DNA of 64,000 nucleotides from Roseomonas sp. KE2513 (GCF_016107305.1 NZ_RCVR01000012.1:100120-164119); one strand, 5' to 3'; counted from the stretch's first letter, positions 51,278 through 60,434 are shown. Numbers and translations: made by a program. Notes: generated by a model not told the origin, from the letters alone.

Positions 51278-51934
51278 TCAGGCCGCCTCGCGCAGCCCCG
51301 CGCGGATGGCAGCCGCCATGGCCGCGGGCTGCTGCGCGCCCGAGACGATGAGCTGCCGCCCGAGGATGATCGCCGGCACGCCGCCCAGTCCGGCGGCGCG
51401 GGCGGCATCCTCCGCCACCTCCGCCGCCAGTTCGTCCGTGGCGAGCATCGCCGCGGCGCGGCCGGGCGGCAGGCCCGCGGCGTTGCCGATCGCGGCCAGC
51501 ACCGCGGGGTCGCCGATGTCGCGTCCCTCCGAGAAGTAGGCGGCGAAGACCCCTTCCGCGACGTCATCCGCAAGGACCGGTCCACCCTCCAGGGCCGCGA
51601 GCCGGATGAGCCGGTGGCTGGCGAGGGAGTTGGGCGAGCGCTCGATCCGCTCGAACCCGAAGGCCAGACCGTCCTTCGCACCCTCGGCCGCCAGCCCCGC
51701 GTCGAGTTCCCGCCCGCGCTCGACGCTGCCGAACTTCCGCGCCCGGTACTCGGCACGCGGCATCCCGCCCGCGGGCATGTCGGGGTTCAGTTGGAAGGGG
51801 TGCCACTGGCGGGCGAGGCGCAGGCCCTCCGCCGCGAGCATGGCAAGCGCCGCGTCCAGCCGCCGCTTGCCGAGCCAGCACCAGGGGCAGACCGTGTCCA
51901 CCACGACAAGCAGCGTTGCGTCGGGCCCGGGCAT
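51278..51934 (-). CDS. DsbA-family oxidoreductase (FrnE-like)
   Basis: The 218-aa thioredoxin-fold protein has a CPWC active site (Cys16, Cys19) in VVVDTVCPWCWLGKRRLDAAL, then the helical insert and the cis-Pro loop GVPAIILGRQLIVSGAQQ. It lacks a signal peptide, so is cytoplasmic, as FrnE proteins are. FrnE-type proteins act in oxidative-stress or polyketide-related disulfide reactions. ATG 51934 follows GAGGAAAGCG; the longer frame to 52096 is unlikely. Confidence 0.88.
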   Translation of the reverse strand: MPGPDATLLVVVDTVCPWCWLGKRRLDAALAMLAAEGLRLARQWHPFQLNPDMPAGGMPRAEYRARKFGSVERGRELDAGLAAEGAKDGLAFGFERIERSPNSLASHRLIRLAALEGGPVLADDVAEGVFAAYFSEGRDIGDPAVLAAIGNAAGLPPGRAAAMLATDELAAEVAEDAARAAGLGGVPAIILGRQLIVSGAQQPAAMAAAIRAGLREAA

Positions 51935-52114
51935 GCGCGCTTTCCTCTTCTCATCCGGGGTGTGATGCAACCATCTCCCGCGCGCCAGCGCCATGGCCGC
52001 GCAGGGTGCCGCCGGTCGCACCACTGGTTGCGCGACGGGGCACGGGTTCGTGAAACCGAGACTCGGCCCCCTTCGGCGTTGTGAGCTTTGAACCATGGAA
52101 TCGGGTGGAACGAC

Positions 52115-52969
52115 GTGTTGCGTAAGGGATTTCTCCTCGTGGGCCTGCTGGCGCTGGGCGGTTGCTGGGAGGATGCCGCACCCAAGGGCCAGTCATCCGG
52201 GACCACCGCCGGGAATGGCGCCGTCTCTCGCGTGAAGGCGGCAGCGGAGGAGCGCGTGCGTGCCGCCGCCCGCGATCCCGAGAACCTGCGCTTCCGCGCG
52301 GTCGAGACGCATCGCCAGGCGATCGCGGATACCTATGCCGTCTGCGGCCAGGCTACCGTCTCAGGCGACTCCGTCTTCGTGCCATTCGTTTCCGTGGTGA
52401 AGACCGTGGGCGGCACGACCGAGGTGGAGCAGTATATCGGCCGCAGCAACATCGAGGCGACGCGCGTCTATGTGGAGCTGGTCGGCCGCTGCTTCGATGG
52501 TGGCGGGCCGGTACAGCGGGCCGGGGGCAGCACCGTCTCCTCGCCGACGCCGCCGCTACCGAACGGGCTGCCGACGCTGGACCAGATGGCCCAGCCAAGC
52601 CAGCCGGTGGTGCCGCCCGTGGCGGTCGAGCCCGCTTCGGCCGCGCCGCTGCATGGGGCCGCCGGCACGCTGGTAATGCGCCAGAACGGCAATCTCCGTT
52701 CCTCCCCGAACGGGGGCGGTACAGTGCTGCGGGTGGCGCGCTCGGGCGCCGTGCTGAACGTCTTCGGCACCGCGCCGGGCGGCTGGTACCAAGTGGGCGA
52801 GAGCGCGCCGGAGGGCTGGATCCACGGCAGCCTCGTTACCGTGCAGGGAGGCGGCGCGGGGATCGGGCAGGCAGCCGGCCAGGGGATGAACCAGGGTCTC
52901 CTGCCCGGCCTAAGCCAGGGCGGAGCGAATGTCCGGCGCACGGGCAGCGCCGTCGCCTCGGTGGAATAA
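52115..52969 (+). CDS. SH3-like domain lipoprotein
   Basis: The 284-aa protein begins at GTG 52115 (TTG 52118 is an alternative) with lipobox LALGGC (Cys17). Residues about 30-130 hold a conserved envelope domain with two cysteines (AVCGQ, GRCFD). A Pro-rich linker follows, then one SH3-like repeat LRSSPNGGGTVLRVARSGAVLNVFG and GWYQVGES, GWIHGSLV. The Gly/Gln-rich tail follows. Likely a periplasmic lipoprotein binding cell wall. The stop is 1 base from the tRNA-Leu 3' end. Confidence 0.75.
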   Translation: MLRKGFLLVGLLALGGCWEDAAPKGQSSGTTAGNGAVSRVKAAAEERVRAAARDPENLRFRAVETHRQAIADTYAVCGQATVSGDSVFVPFVSVVKTVGGTTEVEQYIGRSNIEATRVYVELVGRCFDGGGPVQRAGGSTVSSPTPPLPNGLPTLDQMAQPSQPVVPPVAVEPASAAPLHGAAGTLVMRQNGNLRSSPNGGGTVLRVARSGAVLNVFGTAPGGWYQVGESAPEGWIHGSLVTVQGGGAGIGQAAGQGMNQGLLPGLSQGGANVRRTGSAVASVE

Positions 52970-52970
52970 C

Positions 52971-53056
52971 TGGTCCCCCCTGCCGGATTCGAACCGGCAC
53001 ACCCCTACGGGTGAGCGATTTTAAGTCGCCTGCGTCTACCGTTCCGCCAAGGGGGG
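52971..53056 (-). tRNA. tRNA-Leu (anticodon UAA)
   Basis: The 86-base minus-strand tRNA has the acceptor stem CCCCCCT/AGGGGGG, D-arm GCGGAACGGTAGACGC, anticodon loop CTTAAAA (anticodon TAA), a long class II variable arm (CACCC GTA GGGGTG) as in Leu tRNAs, T-arm GCCGG-TTCGAAT-CCGGC, discriminator A, and encoded CCA (TGG on + strand at 52971-52973). It decodes UUA/UUG, codons very rare in such GC-rich genes. It abuts the SH3 lipoprotein stop by one base and faces it convergently. Confidence 0.93.
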
Positions 53057-53113
53057 ACGGCGCATCATAGCGCCGTTTGCGGTCCCGTCACGCCTCCGGA
53101 TCGAGTGGCGTGA

Positions 53114-55168
53114 TCAAGCCGCCGGTCGCGGGCGCTCCGGGGTGGCGGAGATCGCCTCGATCACCATCCGCTCCGTCAGGATCTGCGGCAGCGCGACGGG
53201 CTCCCCGCCGCCCGCGGGGTAGAAGAGGTAGAGCGGCACGCCGTCCCGCCCGCGCTCGCGCAGCAGGGCCGTGATAGCGGGATCGCCCCGGGTCCAATCG
53301 CCCGTGAGCAGCGCGACGCCCACTCGGGTGAAGGCGGCGCGCGTAGCCTCGGTATCGAGTGCCACGCGCTCGTTCACCCGGCAGGTGATGCACCAGGCGG
53401 CCGTGAGGTTCACGAAGACCGGCCGCCCCTCGGCGCGCAGCGCCGCCAGCCGGTCCGCCGACCAAGCCTCCTCGCCCGGAACGGCCGCGGTGGCCGCCGG
53501 CGTGCTGCCGGACACCATCGGCAGCAGGGCGAGAGCGCCGAGCACGGCCAGCACCGCCGCCCCGCGTCCGATCCGCCCGCCGCCCGTCGCTTGGGCCACG
53601 CCGAGCGCCCAGCCGGCGAAACCCACCAGCAGCGCGCCCGCCAGCACCCAGGCCAGCCCCTCCGGCCCCGCCTGCACCGAGGCCACCCAGGCGAGCCAGG
53701 CCGCCGCGCCATACATCGGGAAGGCGAGGAGCTGCCGCAGCCGCTCCATCCAGGCCCCTGGCCGCGGCAGGAGGCGGGCAAGGGTGGGGAAGGCGGCCAG
53801 CAGCGCGTGCGGCGCGGCCATCCCGAGGCCCATGGCGCCGAAAACGGCCAGTGCCGCGAGCGGCGGCATTGCCAGCGCCGCGCCCAGCGCCGCCGCCATG
53901 AAAGGGGCCGTGCAGGGGGTGGCGACCACCACCGCCAGCGCGCCGGTGCCGAAGCTGCCGAGCCGCCCGCCCGTGGAGGGCCCGCCCACGGCGAAGACGC
54001 CGGAAAGGTTCAGCCCCACGGCCAGCATCAGCCAGGCGAGTGCCGCGACGAAGGCGGGAGCGGTGAACTGGAACCCCCATCCGGCCGCCGATCCCGCCAG
54101 CCGCGCCGCGACCAGCGCGCCACCGACTGCGAGGAAGGCAGCGACCACCCCCGCGACATAGCCCAGCGCCTCCGCCCGCACCGCGTTGCGCGAGGCGCCG
54201 GAAAGCCGCGCGATGCCCATCGCCTTCATCGCCAGCACCGGGAAGACGCAGGGCATGAGGTTGAGGATCAGCCCGCCGAGCGCCGCCCAGAGCACCACCT
54301 GCCAGAGCGCTGCCCCACCGCCTTCAGGCACCGCGCCCGGCGCGGCCGAAACCCTGTAGGCGGCGCGCACGCCGGCCGCGTCCGTGATGGCGACGAGGCC
54401 GGACAACTCCCGCGGCAGCGGCCTTGCCTCCGACCCCGGGCCGCGCGCCAGCCCGAGCACCAGCGCACCTTCCCGCACCGACAGGGGCTGAGGCGCGGCA
54501 TTGCCGAGGACGCCAACCTCATCGGGAAAGAAGAAGGCTTGCCGCACCGAGGCCGGGCCCAGCCCGGCGCCCGCCAGCTCGATCGCACCCCGCCCGCCCT
54601 CGAAGCCCGCCCGCACCGCGAAAGGGGAGGGGCGGGGCAGGGCGGCTTCGGCCGCGCGGAACAACTCCGTCGCCGTCGGGTCGGTGCGCGTCGCGGCCTC
54701 CACAGGCAGGTCGAGCCGGAAGGCGCCCTCCTCGGGAATGCAGAGATCGGCGCAGACCAGCCAGCGTGCCGTGCCCTCGATGGTGAAGATGCGGCCGGGC
54801 TGGAGCCCTTCAGGGACGGTGACTGTCAGCGGGAAGACCGCCTCCCCCAGGTAGCCAAAATTCACGAGTGGCCCGTAGGGAATGCGGAGCGGCGCGGGAA
54901 AGGCGAGCGGGCCGGCCTCGCCGCCATCGGGCAGCGACAGGTCGAGCGAGGGCGGCTCCCCTGCGTCGCCTGGATTGGTCCAGTAGGTGTGCCAGCCCGG
55001 CGCGAGCACCTGCCGCAGCGCAAGCCGAAAGGTCCCCCCGGGCGCGACCGCCGCCGCCTCTGTCACCAGCGTCACCCGGGCGCGCGGCGAAACCACGGCT
55101 TCGCTCTCCACCGCCCGCACGGCGGCGGGGACCAGCAGGAACGCCAGCAGGAGGAGGAGGGCGCGCAT
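53114..55168 (-). CDS. dsbD: DsbD-like protein-disulfide reductase (thiol:disulfide interchange)
   Basis: The 684-aa protein has a signal peptide (RALLLLLAFLLVPAAVRA), an N-terminal DsbD/DsbC-like domain (~20-280) with VCADLCIPEEG, eight membrane helices with the paired cysteines in MPCVFPVLAMKAM and ATPCTAPFM, and a C-terminal thioredoxin domain with AAWCITCRVNER (Cys593, Cys596). It moves reducing power from cytoplasmic thioredoxin to the periplasm. Start ATG 55168 is chosen to give a signal peptide; the frame to 55384 is not coding. Family ~570-700 aa. Confidence 0.92.
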   Translation of the reverse strand: MRALLLLLAFLLVPAAVRAVESEAVVSPRARVTLVTEAAAVAPGGTFRLALRQVLAPGWHTYWTNPGDAGEPPSLDLSLPDGGEAGPLAFPAPLRIPYGPLVNFGYLGEAVFPLTVTVPEGLQPGRIFTIEGTARWLVCADLCIPEEGAFRLDLPVEAATRTDPTATELFRAAEAALPRPSPFAVRAGFEGGRGAIELAGAGLGPASVRQAFFFPDEVGVLGNAAPQPLSVREGALVLGLARGPGSEARPLPRELSGLVAITDAAGVRAAYRVSAAPGAVPEGGGAALWQVVLWAALGGLILNLMPCVFPVLAMKAMGIARLSGASRNAVRAEALGYVAGVVAAFLAVGGALVAARLAGSAAGWGFQFTAPAFVAALAWLMLAVGLNLSGVFAVGGPSTGGRLGSFGTGALAVVVATPCTAPFMAAALGAALAMPPLAALAVFGAMGLGMAAPHALLAAFPTLARLLPRPGAWMERLRQLLAFPMYGAAAWLAWVASVQAGPEGLAWVLAGALLVGFAGWALGVAQATGGGRIGRGAAVLAVLGALALLPMVSGSTPAATAAVPGEEAWSADRLAALRAEGRPVFVNLTAAWCITCRVNERVALDTEATRAAFTRVGVALLTGDWTRGDPAITALLRERGRDGVPLYLFYPAGGGEPVALPQILTERMVIEAISATPERPRPAA

Positions 55169-55230
55169 GGCCAGGGGATAGGACCGATGCGCGGGGGCGT
55201 GCAACGGCTGCTGTCGCCGCGGGTGACACA

Positions 55231-55262
55231 GGGGAGAGGAAGAAGGGTTTCTTCCTCTCCCC
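55231..55262. repeat. 14-bp perfect inverted repeat
   Basis: GGGGAGAGGAAGAA (55231-55244) pairs perfectly with TTCTTCCTCTCCCC (55249-55262) across a 4-base loop, in the gap between the dsbD-like gene and the aldo/keto reductase. No U-tract. Arms share GGAGAGG with hairpins near 55413 and 63952. Confidence 0.6.
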
Positions 55263-55381
55263 GGGCCCCTCACCATCATCTTTTTCTTCAAGGCGGACTC
55301 ACCATGCGGCCGATGCGCCTCGGGTCGGTGGCCCGAGGCGACTGCACGCTCAGGAAGGTTTCGCGGCAGCCAGATGGGATA

Positions 55382-55435
55382 CAAGGGCCTCAGGCCCTTG
55401 GCGGGAGAGGCTCGGAGAGGGCCGTGCCCTCTCCG
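55382..55435. repeat. Two adjacent GC hairpins downstream of the aldo/keto reductase
   Basis: CAAGGGCCT (55382-55390) with AGGCCCTTG (55392-55400), and CGGAGAGGGC (55413-55422) with GCCCTCTCCG (55426-55435) across CGT. They lie 10 bases past the leftward gene's stop at 55445 and may terminate it, or be a REP-type repeat. Confidence 0.5.
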
Positions 55436-55444
55436 CCAACGGCA

Positions 55445-56407
55445 TCAGGCGCTTGCCTTATCCAGCGCCGCAATATCCTCCGCCGAGAGGGTGAGGTTCA
55501 CCGCGCGTATAAGGCTTTCCATCTGGTCGAGGCTGGTGGCGCTGGCGATCGGCGCCGTCACACCCTCCCGCGCGATCACCCAGGCGAGGGCGACTTCGGC
55601 CTGGGCGGCGCCGGCACGGGCCGAAACTTCGTCCAGGGCCGCGAGGATGCGGGTGCCGCGCTCGTTGAGGTATCGCTCCACCCGCACGGCCCGGGCCCGG
55701 CCCTCAAGGTCCGCCTTCGACCGGTACTTGCCCGAGAGGAAGCCGGCGGCAAGGCTGAAATAGGTAATGACGCCGATGCCCTTCCGCATGACGAGATCGC
55801 GCAGCGGGCCGTCGAAGCTTCCACGGTCGTAGAGGTTGTACTCGGGCTGCAGGCACTCGTAGCGCGGCAGGCCCTGCGCCTTGGCGGTGTCCAGCGCTTC
55901 CGAGAGCTGCGCCGCGTCGAAGTTCGAGCAGCCAATGGCCCGCACCTTGCCGGCCTTGATCAGCGCCTCATAGGCCCGCAGCGTCTCCTCCTGCGGGGTG
56001 TCAGCGTCGAAGGAATGGGACTGGTAGAGGTCGATCCGGTCCGTGCCCAGGCGGCGGAGCGAGTCCTCCACCGCCCGCTCGATCCAGCGCGGCGAGAGGC
56101 CCTTGCGGTCCTCCCCCATGTCCATGCCGACCTTGGTGAGGATCAACACCCGCTGCCGCTTGCCGGGATTAGCGCGTAGCCAACGACCGATGATCTCCTC
56201 GGACTCGCCGCCCCGGTGCCCCGGTGCCCAGCGGGAATAGACATCGGCGGTGTCGATCGCGTTCAGCCCGGCATCCACGAAGCGGTCCAGCAGGGAGAAG
56301 CTCGTCGGCTCGTCCGCGGTCCAGCCGAAGACATTGCCGCCGAAGACGAGGGGGGCGATCTCGAGGCCGGTCCGGCCGAGGGCGCGCATCTGCATGAGGT
56401 GGTCCAT
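55445..56407 (-). CDS. Aldo/keto reductase
   Basis: The 320-aa TIM-barrel NADPH oxidoreductase has the tetrad Asp52, Tyr57 (IDTADVYSRW), Lys92 (LTKVG) and His131 (YQSHSFD). ECLQPEYNLYDR and SNFDAAQL fit the YghZ/perakine-reductase type. Downstream starts at 56395 or 56389 are possible as AGGAG directly abuts ATG 56407. Substrate aldehyde or ketone unknown. Located next to an ECF41 sigma gene, whose genomic neighbours are often oxidoreductases. Confidence 0.9.
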   Translation of the reverse strand: MDHLMQMRALGRTGLEIAPLVFGGNVFGWTADEPTSFSLLDRFVDAGLNAIDTADVYSRWAPGHRGGESEEIIGRWLRANPGKRQRVLILTKVGMDMGEDRKGLSPRWIERAVEDSLRRLGTDRIDLYQSHSFDADTPQEETLRAYEALIKAGKVRAIGCSNFDAAQLSEALDTAKAQGLPRYECLQPEYNLYDRGSFDGPLRDLVMRKGIGVITYFSLAAGFLSGKYRSKADLEGRARAVRVERYLNERGTRILAALDEVSARAGAAQAEVALAWVIAREGVTAPIASATSLDQMESLIRAVNLTLSAEDIAALDKASA

Positions 56408-56491
56408 CTCCTGGTGCAGGACCCCAGTTGGGCGGCGCCCCCCGCGCTGCCCAGGGGGGCACCCGCCCCCGCGGAAGCGCGGCCGCGGCCG

Positions 56492-57385
56492 TCAGGCCCG
56501 CACCGCCGCGCGCACCTGCCCCAGCTTCTCCGGGTTCCGCACGATGTAGATCGCGGCGATCCGGCCATCGCGGATCTCCAGCGCCGTGGTCTGCGGCAGC
56601 CCGTCCGGCTCCAGCGTGACATAGCCGGGCAGCGCGTTGACGCGGCCGAGATGCAGCAGTGGGGAGGGGGGTGCCGCCCGCTTGCGCGCCAAGCCCGCGA
56701 AAAAGCGCCCGACCCGGTCCGCGCCCGCGATGGGGTTGAGGGCCGCGGGCCGGACGCCGCCGCCATCCGTCCGCAGCACCACATCCTCCGCCAGCAGCCC
56801 GCGCAGCGCGGCCTCGTCGCCGTCGCGAGAGGCGGCGAGGAAGGCACCGGCGATGCGCCGCGCCTCCTCCTCCGTCACGTCCTGGCGGGGCTCCGCCTCG
56901 CCGAGATGCGCGCGGGCACGGGTGGCGAGCTTGCGGCAGGCGGCCTCGCTGCGGCCGAGAAGGCCGGCGATCTCGGCGAAGGAGGTTTCGAAAAGGTCGT
57001 GCAGGATGAAGACCGCCCGCTCCGCCGGGGTGAGGCGCTGCAGGGCGAGGAGGAAGGCGACCGACAACTCCTGCACATGGGCGTGCGCGGCCTGCTGCGG
57101 CGCCTCCCCCGAATCGAGCACCGGCTCGGGCAGCCAGGGGCCGACATAGAGCTCGCGCCGGTGCCTGGCGGAGCGGAGATGGTCGAGGCTGAGGCGGGCG
57201 GTGGCCTTCAGCAGCCAGGCCCGCGGCACCTCGATCCCGCCGCGATCCGCCGCGTTCCAGCGGAGGAAGGCGTCCTGCGCGATGTCTTCCGCCGTCGCGA
57301 GCGAGCCGGTCATGCGGTAGGCGAGCCCGATCAGTTCCGCGCGCAGCGGCGCGAAGTGTTCGATGGCCTCGGGCCCGCCCGCCAT
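56492..57385 (-). CDS. ECF41-family RNA polymerase sigma factor (SigJ-like) with SnoaL-like tail
   Basis: The 297-aa sigma factor has sigma2 (GLAYRMTGSLATAEDIAQDAF) and sigma4 (LTPAERAVFILHDLFETSFAEIA) regions. Between them is WLPEP (84-88), the linker signature of ECF41. The C-terminal SnoaL-like domain has the DGGG motif (207-210), through which ECF41 proteins regulate their own activity in place of an anti-sigma factor. The gene follows a carboxymuconolactone-decarboxylase-family gene by 2 bases, the hallmark ECF41 neighbourhood, so both are probably driven by the promoter near 57881. Confidence 0.93.
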   Translation of the reverse strand: MAGGPEAIEHFAPLRAELIGLAYRMTGSLATAEDIAQDAFLRWNAADRGGIEVPRAWLLKATARLSLDHLRSARHRRELYVGPWLPEPVLDSGEAPQQAAHAHVQELSVAFLLALQRLTPAERAVFILHDLFETSFAEIAGLLGRSEAACRKLATRARAHLGEAEPRQDVTEEEARRIAGAFLAASRDGDEAALRGLLAEDVVLRTDGGGVRPAALNPIAGADRVGRFFAGLARKRAAPPSPLLHLGRVNALPGYVTLEPDGLPQTTALEIRDGRIAAIYIVRNPEKLGQVRAAVRA

Positions 57386-57387
57386 CG

Positions 57388-57846
57388 TCAGGCCGCCGCC
57401 TGGATCGCCGAGGCCGGCACGGCGCGGAAGCCGATGGCCAGCCGGTTCCAGGCGTTGATCGTCGCGATGAGCAGGGAGAGCTTCACGATCTCCTCCTCGG
57501 TGAAATGCGGCTTCAGCCTATCGTAGTCCTCGTCGGGCGCGCGGGTGCTGGCCACGAGGGTCAGCGCCTCCGTCCAGGCGAGGGCCGCGCGCTCCCGTGG
57601 CGTGTAGTGCGGGGCCTCGCGCCAGGCATCCAGGAGGTAGAGCCGCGCCTCGCTCTCCCCCGCCTTGCGGGCGTCGCGCGTGTGCATGTCGATGCAGAAG
57701 GCGCAGCCGTTGATCTGGGATGCGCGGGTCTTCACCAGCTCGATCAGCCCCTGCTCCAGCCCCGAGGAGGCGACGGCCTTCTCGAGGCTGACTATGGCCT
57801 GCATGAGCCGGGGAGCGGCGGCGAAGTAGTCGAGGCGGGGCGTCAT
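57388..57846 (-). CDS. Carboxymuconolactone decarboxylase-family (AhpD-like) protein
   Basis: The 152-aa protein carries NGCAFCIDMHTRDARKAG with the CxxC (Cys48, Cys51) and His55, the AhpD-like peroxidase signature. LLDAWREAPHYTPRERAALAWTEALT is also typical. Members next to ECF41 sigma factors are the usual target genes. It starts at ATG 57846; extension to 58047 is unlikely. It would act as an alkylhydroperoxidase-type antioxidant protein. Confidence 0.92.
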   Translation of the reverse strand: MTPRLDYFAAAPRLMQAIVSLEKAVASSGLEQGLIELVKTRASQINGCAFCIDMHTRDARKAGESEARLYLLDAWREAPHYTPRERAALAWTEALTLVASTRAPDEDYDRLKPHFTEEEIVKLSLLIATINAWNRLAIGFRAVPASAIQAAA

Positions 57847-57880
57847 AGTGCTCTGTCCTTGCTGGGGTTGCCGGCCATAG

Positions 57881-57907
57881 GACGAGGCAGGGCGGCCGGA
57901 TGTGACG
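57881..57907 (-). promoter_or_regulatory. Predicted ECF41-dependent promoter of the CMD-sigma operon
   Basis: On the minus strand CGTCACA (complement of 57901-57907) and CGTC (complement of 57881-57884) are spaced 16 bases apart. This closely matches the known ECF41 promoter, TGTCACA near -35 and CGTC near -10, with one mismatch. It lies about 35 bases before the CMD gene start, so the sigma gene downstream would be autoregulated. Confidence 0.7.
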
Positions 57908-57980
57908 CCGCGGCGCGAATTTTCGCGCAGCGCGGTCCCGAGGTTTGACAAGCTGCCCCCTGGCGCCGAGACCGATCCCC

Positions 57981-60434
57981 ATGCTTTCCGCGTCCATGCA
58001 GCTTCCCGAGCTCCCCGTCGCCGAGGCCCTTCCCGCCCTTCTTGCAACCCTTCGCGCCGGCCCCAACGCCGTCCTCGTCGCGCCCCCAGGCGCGGGCAAG
58101 ACGACCCTCGTCCCGCTCACCCTGCTCGACGAGCCCTGGGCGGGCGGGAAGATCCTCGTGCTGGAACCCCGCCGCGTCGCCGCCCGCGCCGCCGCCCGCC
58201 GCATGGCCGAACTGGTGGGAGAGGGCGGGCCGGGCGGCCTGGTCGGCCTCTCCACCCGCCTCGACCGCGCCGTCTCCGACCGCACGCGGATAGAGGTGGT
58301 GACGGAAGGGCTGCTGGTGCGGCGCCTGCAATCGGACCCGGACCTTGAGGGCGTCTCGGCCGTGCTCTTCGACGAGGCGCATGAGCGGCACATCGACACC
58401 GATCTCGGCCTCGCCCTCTGCCTGGACATGCAGCGCGCGCTGCGGCCGGACCTGCGGCTGGTGGCCATGTCCGCGACGCTGGACGCCGCCGGCTTCGGCG
58501 GGCTGCTGGACGCGCCGCTGATCGAGAGCGCCGGCCGCGCCTTCCCCGTGGCGGTCCATCACCGCCCGCGCGACATCAAGGAACCGCGCGACCTGCCGGA
58601 GGCCATGGCGGGCGCCATCCGCGAAGCCCTGCGCGCGCATCCCGGCGACGTCCTCGCCTTCCTCCCCGGCTGGGGCGAGATCCGGCGCACCGCCGAGCGC
58701 CTTTCCGGCATCGACGCCGAGGTGCTGCCGCTGCACGGCGAGATGCCGCCCGCCGAGCAGGACCGGGCGCTGAACCCCTCCACCCGCCGCAAGGTGGTGC
58801 TGGCGACCTCCATCGCCGAAACCTCGCTGACGGTGCCGGGCGTGCGGATCGTGGTGGATGGCGGCTTCCGACGCGCGCCGCGCCTGGATGCCGCGACCGG
58901 CCTCACCCGCCTCGCCACCGTTCGCATCTCCCGCGCGGCGGCGGAGCAGCGGGCCGGGCGCGCGGGCCGCACGGAGCCCGGCGTCGCCATCCGCCTCTGG
59001 ACCGAGGCGCTGCATCGCGGCCTGCCCCTCGCCGACCGGCCCGAAATGCTCGAGGCCGAACTCTCCGGCCTCGCGCTCGACTGCGCGGCCTGGGGCGCCG
59101 ATCCCCGCGCGCTGCCCTTCCTCGACCCGCCGCCGGAGGGCGCGTTGGCCGCCGCCCGCGCCCTGCTGCACGACCTCGACGCGCTGGACGCGGAAGGGCG
59201 CATCACCGCGACCGGACGGCGCATGGCCAGGCTCGGCGCTCATCCGCGCCTCGCCCGCGTGATGGTGGAGACCCGCACGCCGGGCGAGGGCGCGCTGGCC
59301 GCCGACCTCGCGGCCCTGCTGGAGGAGCGCGACCCGATCCGCAATCGCGAGGCGCCGACCGATCTTCGCCTCCGCCTCGACCTGCTGCGCGGCGGCGACC
59401 ACCCGGAGGCGGACCGCGCGACCGTCGCCCGCATCCGGCGGACGGCGCAGCTTCACCGCCGCCGCCTCGCGGTGCCCGAGCGGACGGAGCCCGATGGCGA
59501 TCCGGCCGCGCTGCTCGCCGCCGGCTTCCCCGACCGCATCGCCGCCCGGCGCGGCACGATGGAGGGTGCCTATCGCCTCGCCTCGGGCCAGGGCGCGCGA
59601 CTGGCGGCGACCGACTCCCTGCGGAAATCCGCGCTGCTGGCGGTGGCGGCGCTGGAACTGCAGGGCACCGAATCCCGCATCCGCATGGCGGCACCGCTCG
59701 ACCGCGCGGTGCTGGAGTCCCGCTTCCCCGAGCGCTTCGTCCGCGAGGAAGTAACCGAGTTCGACGCTCGCGCCGGGGCGGTGGTGGCACGCCGCCGTCT
59801 GCGGTTCGGCCCGCTGGTGCTTGAGGAGGCAACCCTTCCCCACGCCGATCCGGCACAAGTGGCCGAGGCCCTGGCGCGCGCCGCCGCCGGACGCGCCTTC
59901 CGTGACCTCGACTGGACGAAAGCGGCCGCGGGGCTTCGCGCCCGCCTCCGCTGGGCCCACGTGACGGAGGGTGCGCCCTGGCCGGACGTCTCGGACGCGG
60001 CCCTCGCCGCGACCGCCGCCGAATGGCTGGCCCCCCATCTGCACGGGAAATCGCGCCTCGCCGACCTTCGTGGCCTGGACGCGATGGCGGTGCTGCAATC
60101 CCTCATCCCCTGGGAGCTGCGGCGACGCCTCGATGCTGAACTGCCCGCCCGCGTGGACCTGCCGGAAGGCCGTAGCGCCGCCATCGACTACGACCGCGAG
60201 GTGCCGGCCATCGAAGCTCGCGCCCAGCACCTCTTCGGCCTTGCCGACCCGCCGCGGCTGATGGGTGGGCGCATCCCGCTCCAGGTCTCGCTCCTCTCCC
60301 CCGCCGGGCGGCCGATCGCCGTCACCTCGGACCTGCCGGGTTTCTGGCGCGGCGGCTGGGCGGAGGTGCGGCGGGAGATGCGCGGGCGCTACCCGCGCCA
60401 CGCCTGGCCGGAGGACCCCTCCGCCGGGGGCTGA
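57981..60434 (+). CDS. hrpB: ATP-dependent RNA helicase HrpB
   Basis: The 817-aa DEAH-box helicase has Walker A APPGAGKTT, DEAH motif DEAHERH, SAT motif MSATLD, then TSIAETSLTV and QRAGRAGR. The HrpB-specific C-terminal region (HrpB_C) follows with DYDREVPAIEAR and LLSPAGRPIAVTSDLPGFW. Function in RNA metabolism is poorly defined. ATG 57981 is used; 57996 is possible, as no strong ribosome-binding site is seen. Confidence 0.95.
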   Translation: MLSASMQLPELPVAEALPALLATLRAGPNAVLVAPPGAGKTTLVPLTLLDEPWAGGKILVLEPRRVAARAAARRMAELVGEGGPGGLVGLSTRLDRAVSDRTRIEVVTEGLLVRRLQSDPDLEGVSAVLFDEAHERHIDTDLGLALCLDMQRALRPDLRLVAMSATLDAAGFGGLLDAPLIESAGRAFPVAVHHRPRDIKEPRDLPEAMAGAIREALRAHPGDVLAFLPGWGEIRRTAERLSGIDAEVLPLHGEMPPAEQDRALNPSTRRKVVLATSIAETSLTVPGVRIVVDGGFRRAPRLDAATGLTRLATVRISRAAAEQRAGRAGRTEPGVAIRLWTEALHRGLPLADRPEMLEAELSGLALDCAAWGADPRALPFLDPPPEGALAAARALLHDLDALDAEGRITATGRRMARLGAHPRLARVMVETRTPGEGALAADLAALLEERDPIRNREAPTDLRLRLDLLRGGDHPEADRATVARIRRTAQLHRRRLAVPERTEPDGDPAALLAAGFPDRIAARRGTMEGAYRLASGQGARLAATDSLRKSALLAVAALELQGTESRIRMAAPLDRAVLESRFPERFVREEVTEFDARAGAVVARRRLRFGPLVLEEATLPHADPAQVAEALARAAAGRAFRDLDWTKAAAGLRARLRWAHVTEGAPWPDVSDAALAATAAEWLAPHLHGKSRLADLRGLDAMAVLQSLIPWELRRRLDAELPARVDLPEGRSAAIDYDREVPAIEARAQHLFGLADPPRLMGGRIPLQVSLLSPAGRPIAVTSDLPGFWRGGWAEVRREMRGRYPRHAWPEDPSAGG

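Noticed and set aside
53591..56179. 862-codon rightward frame opposite the dsbD-like and aldo/keto reductase genes
   Set aside because: Shadow frame; both opposite genes have complete motif sets.
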